Source of the DNA: Chloroflexota bacterium | GTDB lineage: Bacteria > Chloroflexota > Limnocylindria > Limnocylindrales > CSP1-4 | Assembly (NCBI GenBank): GCA_019637815.1 | Contig: JAHBUZ010000009.1 | Location: 90,134 to 154,133, forward strand | Direction of reading: 5' to 3' | DNA: 64,000 bases | Part shown: in pieces, positions 59,606-64,000 of the stretch | How the letters are laid out: each line of letters begins with the position of its first letter | How positions within the stretch are numbered: position 1 is the stretch's first letter | Notes under the pieces: generated by a model | Seen by the model: the letters and a program-made list of their open reading frames with translations, nothing else | Databases searched by the model: none | Told to the model about the DNA's origin: nothing | Program-made: the position numbers and the translations under genes

Positions 59606-60167
59606 GCGTCTCGCACACGACGCTCGACAGCCCGGGTCCGTCCATGGTCTCGACGAGGCGTTGCCACAGCATCCGCCTGGGATGTCGCGTGTCGCGATGA
59701 CCGGCCTTCCGGAGCAGGCTGGCAACCTCGTCGCGCCACAGGAGCCGGACCAGGGCCTCGGGTCGACGGTCCGGGTTCGCGCCGGCCGGCCGCACCGGGG
59801 TGAGCGTGGGCTCCCGATCGTCCACGAGGTCGATCCCCCACCAATCGGGGATGATCGCTGCCGCACGGCGCAGATGGCCCTCGGTGGTCACCAGGGTCAG
59901 CCGCTCGAAGACCTGCCCGAATGCCTCCGCCTGACGGGGCAGGCGATCGAGGGTGTCCCGTCCGCCCTTGACCTCGTAGCCGACGAGCGCGTCGTCGACC
60001 ACGGCCAGGTCGATCCTCGCAGCGCCGAGCGACAGCGCCATCTCGGGCACGCAGCGGGCGTCGGGCCGCTCCTGGCGAGCACGGGAGGTGACCGCACTGA
60101 CGATCGAGCCGGGATCTTCGGAGAAGGGCAGCGCGAGCTGTCCGGGAGATGGACGACGACTTGCCAT
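59571..60167 (-). CDS. sce7726-family protein
   Basis: Protein of 198 residues: ARCVPEMALSLGAARIDLAV, LVGYEVKGGRDTLDRLPRQA, LTLVTTEGHLRRAA, IPDWWGIDLVDD and PEALVRLLWRDEVASLL. This matches the sce7726 family. EVKGGRDTLDRL after RIDLAV has a D...ExK layout (D in RIDLAV, then YEVKG), so a PD-(D/E)xK nuclease fold is likely. In other genomes it accompanies Beta-protein (sce7725) genes, as here. ATG 60167. Activity unproven. Confidence 0.82.
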   Translation of the reverse strand: MASRRPSPGQLALPFSEDPGSIVSAVTSRARQERPDARCVPEMALSLGAARIDLAVVDDALVGYEVKGGRDTLDRLPRQAEAFGQVFERLTLVTTEGHLRRAAAIIPDWWGIDLVDDREPTLTPVRPAGANPDRRPEALVRLLWRDEVASLLRKAGHRDTRHPRRMLWQRLVETMDGPGLSSVVCETLRQRAGWRAAA

Positions 60168-60183
60168 GGGTCGGACAGTGTAG

Positions 60184-60780
60184 TCAGACGAGCGCGTCGA
60201 AGAGTCCGGCGGACCAGCGACGCAGGAGGTCCACCCGGTCCCGCCAGACCGGATCCCGCCATGCGCGCAGGTCGACGAGCATCTCCTCGAGCGACAGGAC
60301 ATCGGCGAGGCCATGGACGGCCACCGCGGATGCGCAGCCCTCGGCCGTCGTCGCGCCCCAGACGAGGATCGCGCCATGGACCTCGACCGGCTTGGCGCCG
60401 ACGCGGACGACGTGGCTCGTCGGGTCACGGGCCATGTCGAGGAACCAGGTGAACGCGGTACCTCGATGGTGGTCGAGCTGGTCGGCCGCGACCAGGCGCA
60501 GGTAGCGGTATCCCTCCCAGGCGAGCTCCGCCTTCTGCTCGGCCACGAACCGCAGGCCATCGGCGCGACGTTCGAGGAGGAAGTCGAGGGTGAAGTAGGC
60601 GGGCGCTGTCCAGAGGGTCGGACGTCCGAGGTAGCGGTAGGGCGCTCGCTCGTTGGATGCCCAGGTCCGGACGATGTCCTCGCTGAACATGCCGAACAGT
60701 CGCGCCCGGAAGTTGTCCTGCGCGACATCGGGGGTCCGGAAGACGTCCTCGAACGTCGGGTGAGCGCTGCCGTCATCCAT
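60184..60780 (-). CDS. Putative PD-(D/E)xK nuclease-fold protein
   Basis: Protein of 198 residues, not a family I can name. FTLDFLLERR then GLRFVAEQKAELAWEGY looks like the D-x(n)-ExK site of restriction-type nucleases, and PTLWTAPAYFTLDFLL is a core strand. It starts at ATG 60780 and ends 16 bp before the sce7726 start, so both are in one leftward operon. It could be the cutting partner of the 56.3 kb methyltransferase or a second effector of the Beta/sce7726 cassette; both ideas are inference. Confidence 0.6.
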   Translation of the reverse strand: MDDGSAHPTFEDVFRTPDVAQDNFRARLFGMFSEDIVRTWASNERAPYRYLGRPTLWTAPAYFTLDFLLERRADGLRFVAEQKAELAWEGYRYLRLVAADQLDHHRGTAFTWFLDMARDPTSHVVRVGAKPVEVHGAILVWGATTAEGCASAVAVHGLADVLSLEEMLVDLRAWRDPVWRDRVDLLRRWSAGLFDALV

Positions 60781-60947
60781 GGAGTGGAGCCTACCCGGAC
60801 CGGGATTGCAAGGGCCCAACATGCATCCCGTGCAGATCGGCGTCCGAGACCCCATATCTCGGTGGTGTCCGTGCGGATCGCCTCGCGCGACTTGCCACAG
60901 ATCCGCATCGGTGATCGGACCCGTCCGCCCTGGCGCCCGGATCGCCG

Positions 60948-61175
60948 TCAGCCCTCGTCGCTGAACCGCGGGTCGTTCGCAGGCCCGCTGTAGGTGTCGC
61001 GGAACGCCACCCAGTCCTTGGCCGCCACCCTGTAGGTGCGCCGGCCGTGTCCTCCCGCCACCCAGACCGTCGCGGCGAGCCGCCCGGCCGCGATCTGGCG
61101 TCGCACCCAGTCGGCGGTCATGCCGCAGCGCCCGGCGATGTCCTCTGGTGTGAGCCAGTCCTTGTGTTCGTCCAT
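60948..61175 (-). CDS. Excisionase-like helix-turn-helix protein
   Basis: Protein of 75 residues: DWLTPEDIAGRCGMTADWVR, RQIAAGRLAATVWVAGG and RRTYRVAAKDWVAFRDTY. This is the HTH_17/MerR-like winged helix of excisionases and small phage regulators. ATG 61175; a longer frame to 61253 is less likely. No integrase is near. It may be a remnant of a mobile element at the right edge of the island. Confidence 0.72.
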   Translation of the reverse strand: MDEHKDWLTPEDIAGRCGMTADWVRRQIAAGRLAATVWVAGGHGRRTYRVAAKDWVAFRDTYSGPANDPRFSDEG

Positions 61176-61696
61176 GGCATGCACATCGATCGGGTCTGCC
61201 GCGATGTCAAGGTCGCGACCCCTGGTCACTGCGCGAGAAGGCCTTGCGCCCACGGCGCCGGTCCACGGGCCGACGAACGTGTCGGGACCCTATGGCGGCC
61301 TCGGTCACCGGGACTCGACGAGCCCCACCGCCAACCCCGGCCGTCGAGCTCGACTCGCCGACCCTCTCGTTCGGGTCGCGCGGGGGCGGCGACCCTCGAG
61401 GGGAGGCCCACCATACGACCACGGCCCAATGCGGCCAGCGGCGTCACATCGCCGACACTCCGGCTCACAGTGGCGAGCCCGATCGATGAGCCGATCATCG
61501 AGCCACCGGGCGACGCCCCGGTTCGATCGCGGTCGTGTCCTGCGACCGCCGATGTGGCAGCTCCACGGGCGAGGGTTGGGGCGACTCCGTGGAGCGCTGA
61601 CCGGGGCGGATGCGGACCTCGACCATCGCGTGCCCGAGCCGCCGGCGTGGTGTCGCGGTGGACGTCCCACCCATTGCCAGGATCGCCGGGCGGTCG
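61176..61696. other. Gene-free stretch at the right edge of the second island
   Basis: About 520 bp with only short, Arg/Pro-rich frames on both strands. Nothing recognisable; it separates the excisionase-like gene from the amidohydrolase operon. Confidence 0.5.
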
Positions 61697-63103
61697 TCAA
61701 CGAACCACCGGCCAGCGCGAGAAGCCCGGCCACCCCATCCGCTCGTAGAGGTCGCGGCCGGCCTGGTCGATCCGCCGGAGCACCTCGGATTCATCGACGA
61801 GGGTCGAGCGGCCTTCCTCCAGCACCACCCGCCCACCCACGATCGAGAGATCGACGCTCGTCGACTGGGCGCTGTAGATGAGCTGACTCACGACATCGAG
61901 CAGGGGATGCCATTCGGGGCGTCTGGTCGAGTGCACGACGAGATCGGCCTGCTTCCCGGGCTCGAGGCTGCCGATCTCAGTCGACAGGCCCATGGCGCGC
62001 GCTCCGTGGATGGTGGCCATCTCGAGCGCCTGCTCGCCCGAGATGACGGGTCGGGCACCACGCGCCTCCCGGTGGATCGTCGCCGCGAGATAGGCCTGAC
62101 GACCGACATCGAGGTAGTCCGAGTAGTTGCCCGAGTCGGATCCGAGGGCGACGGCGACCCCTGCGGCCACCATCTCGGGGATGCGTCCGACATGCGACAC
62201 GCCCATGGCGGCCTTCGTGGAAGCTGCGGGACAGTGCACGACGTTGGTTCCCGTCTCCACGAGCAGCTCGAGTTCCCGTTCTTCGCAATGGATCATGTGG
62301 ACCAGGGTGAGGTCAGGCCCGAGGATACCCAGCCGTGCCAGATGCTCCACGGCGCTCGTCCCGGTCTGGGCCCGGTAGGCTTCCACGTCCTCGACTCCGA
62401 AGGACTGGTGCATCGACATGGGTAGGCCGAGCCGCCGGGCCATGGCGTGCGCGGCGGTCAGGAGCTCGTCGGACGCCTTTCCCATGCCCGAGAGCGTGAT
62501 CCCGCCCCACACCAGCTCACCGGGGGTCCGGGGCAGGCGCGCCACGAGGTCCTCCAGGACCGCGACGCAGGCCTCGGTCCCGCCGATCGCCACGGCCTGG
62601 TGGGGCGGGATGTCCCAGCAGATCTCGGTCACGGCGCCACGGAGCCCCACCTCTCGCGCCGCGCGCTCCCGGAGCTCGGCCTCGTGGCGGCCGCTCATGT
62701 CGCTGAACGTGGTCGTCCCGTTGTGCAGCATCTCGAGGCATGACAGGAGCGCGGACAGATAGGCATCCTCACGGGTCATCGAGAGCCAGTAGGGCAGCCA
62801 CTGGTCGTGCTCGCGAGATTCCGGCCAGTGGTCCGGGACGGTCCCGCGCCCGAGCTGGTGGGACAGGTGGACATGTGCATCGATGAAGCCAGGCTGGACG
62901 ACGCCACCGGCGAGATCGATGGTCCGGTCGGCCTCGTATCGGGCTCCCACTGTGCCAGCTGGTCCGACCTCGGCGATGATCTGCCCGTTGATCGCGATGG
63001 CGCCATCCTCGATCACGGTCCGCGCGGCGTCCATCGTGAGGATCGTCCCATGCTCGAGGAGGAGGGTCGCACGTCCTCCCATCGCACCGTCGCTCTCGGT
63101 CAT
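61697..63103 (-). CDS. Amidohydrolase (TrzN/AtzA/SAH-deaminase-like)
   Basis: Protein of 468 residues. Metal ligands: H77 and H79 (GFIDAHVHLSHQL), a His in MSMHQSFGVED, a His in LVHMIHCEERE, and the Asp in VALGSDSGNYSDY. NVVHCPAAS precedes it. The layout is that of the TrzN/AtzA, guanine/adenosine-type deaminase branch (single Zn/Fe). It probably deaminates or dechlorinates a nitrogen heterocycle or opens an amide; the substrate is unknown. The ATG overlaps the NanE-like stop (ATGA). Confidence 0.88.
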   Translation of the reverse strand: MTESDGAMGGRATLLLEHGTILTMDAARTVIEDGAIAINGQIIAEVGPAGTVGARYEADRTIDLAGGVVQPGFIDAHVHLSHQLGRGTVPDHWPESREHDQWLPYWLSMTREDAYLSALLSCLEMLHNGTTTFSDMSGRHEAELRERAAREVGLRGAVTEICWDIPPHQAVAIGGTEACVAVLEDLVARLPRTPGELVWGGITLSGMGKASDELLTAAHAMARRLGLPMSMHQSFGVEDVEAYRAQTGTSAVEHLARLGILGPDLTLVHMIHCEERELELLVETGTNVVHCPAASTKAAMGVSHVGRIPEMVAAGVAVALGSDSGNYSDYLDVGRQAYLAATIHREARGARPVISGEQALEMATIHGARAMGLSTEIGSLEPGKQADLVVHSTRRPEWHPLLDVVSQLIYSAQSTSVDLSIVGGRVVLEEGRSTLVDESEVLRRIDQAGRDLYERMGWPGFSRWPVVR

Positions 63104-63810
63104 CGTCGTCCTCCCGGAGCGGGCCGCGGAGCCATCGCCGCCAGCCGCCGCGTGAGTGCGATCGGATCGGTGATCGCCTTGCCGACGACGACCGCGTGGG
63201 CTCCGGCTCGGAAGGCCGCCTCCACTTGGTCGGGGTGCTGATAGCGGCCTTCGGCGATGACCGGGCCCCCGATCTCGTCTGCGATCCTCCGGACGAGGTC
63301 GATGTCAGGCCCGGCGGGGACATGCCCCGCCGTGTAGCCCGCGAGGGTGGTCGCCACGAACGCGGCGCCCGCCGTGGCTGCGACCTTCGCGGCGGCTACG
63401 GAGTCCACGTCCGCGACCACGCCGACGCCCAGCTCGGACACGATCCGGGTGATGAGGTCCCGGACATCCACTCGTTCGGGACGAGCGCGATCGGTGGCAT
63501 CGATGGCGACGAGGTCGGCTCCGCTCGCCACCACCTCTGCCGCATCGACGAACGTGGGCGTGATGTAGACGGGGCTGTCGGCGACCGTCCGCTTGGTCAG
63601 CCCGATCAGCGGCACGTCGACGACGGATCTGATGTGACGGATGTCCGCCGCGCCGCACGCCCTGATCCCCCCGGCGCCGCCGAGGACCGCGGCGTGCGCG
63701 AGGACCGCCATGACCTCCGGCGAGGCGAGGGGACTGTCCGCCCGCGCCTGGCAGGACACGATGAGCACGCCCGCGAGCGTGCCCGGGTCGAAACGGCTGT
63801 CGGCCCCCAT
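63100..63810 (-). CDS. N-acetylmannosamine-6-phosphate 2-epimerase-like protein (NanE)
   Basis: Protein of 236 residues in the NanE TIM-barrel family: VLIVSCQARADSPLASPEVM, ACGAADIRHIRSVVDVPLIG, YITPTFVDAAEVVASGADLV, VVADVDSVAAAKVA, PVIAEGRYQHPDQVEAAFRA and GAHAVVVGKAITDP. It interconverts N-acetylmannosamine- and N-acetylglucosamine-6-phosphate in sialic acid breakdown. ATG 63810 shares bases with the upstream stop (TGATG). Oddly placed with an amidohydrolase instead of sialic acid genes. Confidence 0.87.
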   Translation of the reverse strand: MGADSRFDPGTLAGVLIVSCQARADSPLASPEVMAVLAHAAVLGGAGGIRACGAADIRHIRSVVDVPLIGLTKRTVADSPVYITPTFVDAAEVVASGADLVAIDATDRARPERVDVRDLITRIVSELGVGVVADVDSVAAAKVAATAGAAFVATTLAGYTAGHVPAGPDIDLVRRIADEIGGPVIAEGRYQHPDQVEAAFRAGAHAVVVGKAITDPIALTRRLAAMAPRPAPGGRR

Positions 63811-64000
63811 CAGACGCGTACCCACTCGACGACCAGGCCCGGGAACCTGGTCGTCGCGGTCGGGTCCGGAGCGCCCTCGAGCGGATCGACGGGCGCCCTC
63901 GTCACCTCGAGTTCCGGCCCGCCGCTCGCAAGGGACGCGGAGAGCGCATCCCACAGCAGGTCATGCGCCTGGAAGACAGCGCCTTGGCATGAGACATCGA
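63810..64000 (-). CDS. Partial upstream gene, truncated by the right window edge
   Basis: Only the last 63 residues are visible (DVSCQGAVFQAHDLLWDAL then PGLVVEWVRV at the end). Not enough to assign a family; the end does not match a kinase or ROK pattern I can recognise with confidence. It is co-transcribed with the NanE-like and amidohydrolase genes, as its stop overlaps the next start. Confidence 0.6.
   Translation of the reverse strand, partial: DVSCQGAVFQAHDLLWDALSASLASGGPELEVTRAPVDPLEGAPDPTATTRFPGLVVEWVRV

Overview
The window is 64 kb of very GC-rich bacterial DNA, densely packed, with many GTG/TTG starts and ATGA or TGATG stop/start overlaps. Lipoproteins have Thr/Pro-rich linkers, and there is a secreted RNase Sa/barstar pair, a CopC-CopD fusion and FbpB-like double permeases. 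This suits a Gram-positive-like high-GC lineage such as Chloroflexota (Limnocylindria/Ellin6529 type) or Actinomycetota. No rRNA or marker protein is present, so the phylum is inference.

Layout. 0-3.6 kb: leftward GAF-PAS sensor kinase plus a DUF2252 gene cut by the left edge. 3.7-18.5 kb: two convergent operons, each with a solute-binding protein, a double-domain permease and an ATPase of the ferric/organo-anion ABC type, followed by catabolic-looking enzymes. These are a dienelactone-hydrolase-like protein, a fumarate-reductase-like flavoprotein and an MFS exporter in one operon, and an Fe-S/FMN Old Yellow Enzyme and a UlaG-like metallohydrolase in the other. Both promoters carry the same palindrome CAACATWTGTTG, so they look like one regulon for import and reductive/hydrolytic breakdown of an unknown acid. 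18.5-21.8 kb: transglutaminase / alpha-E / circularly permuted ATP-grasp operon. 21.8-24.3 kb: an intact IS256-family element inside repeat-rich non-coding DNA. 24.3-27.9 kb: MazEF-type toxin-antitoxin, a zinc dehydrogenase, and a lipoprotein RNase with a barstar-like inhibitor.

28.4-34.6 kb: tRNA-Asn followed by an accessory (probable defence) island: SIR2-domain protein, PIN protein, Ymh-family protein, HTH-PD-(D/E)xK nuclease, HNH nuclease and a small gene under a LexA-type box. 34.7-47.5 kb: metal and thiol-redox region: YcnI, CopC-CopD, DoxX-like, a CopB-type P1B ATPase (frameshifted at a G6 run), a CDF exporter, a thioredoxin-fold lipoprotein, DsbA- and DsbB-like proteins, and three related uncharacterised membrane proteins. 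47.6-53.4 kb: LacI-controlled sugar ABC operon ending in a GH13_18 sucrose phosphorylase-like enzyme. It has no ATPase gene, so a shared MsiK-type ATPase must be supplied from elsewhere. 53.5-55.7 kb: divergent MarR/DHA2-exporter pair.

56-61.2 kb: second accessory island: D12-class adenine methyltransferase, XRE/ImmA pair, Beta-protein family gene, sce7726-family gene, a PD-(D/E)xK-like nuclease candidate and an excisionase-like HTH protein. 61.7-64 kb: leftward operon of an amidohydrolase, a NanE-like epimerase and a truncated upstream gene. All three SBP/permease boundaries in the window carry strong stem-loops, which suggests a common way of making more binding protein than permease.
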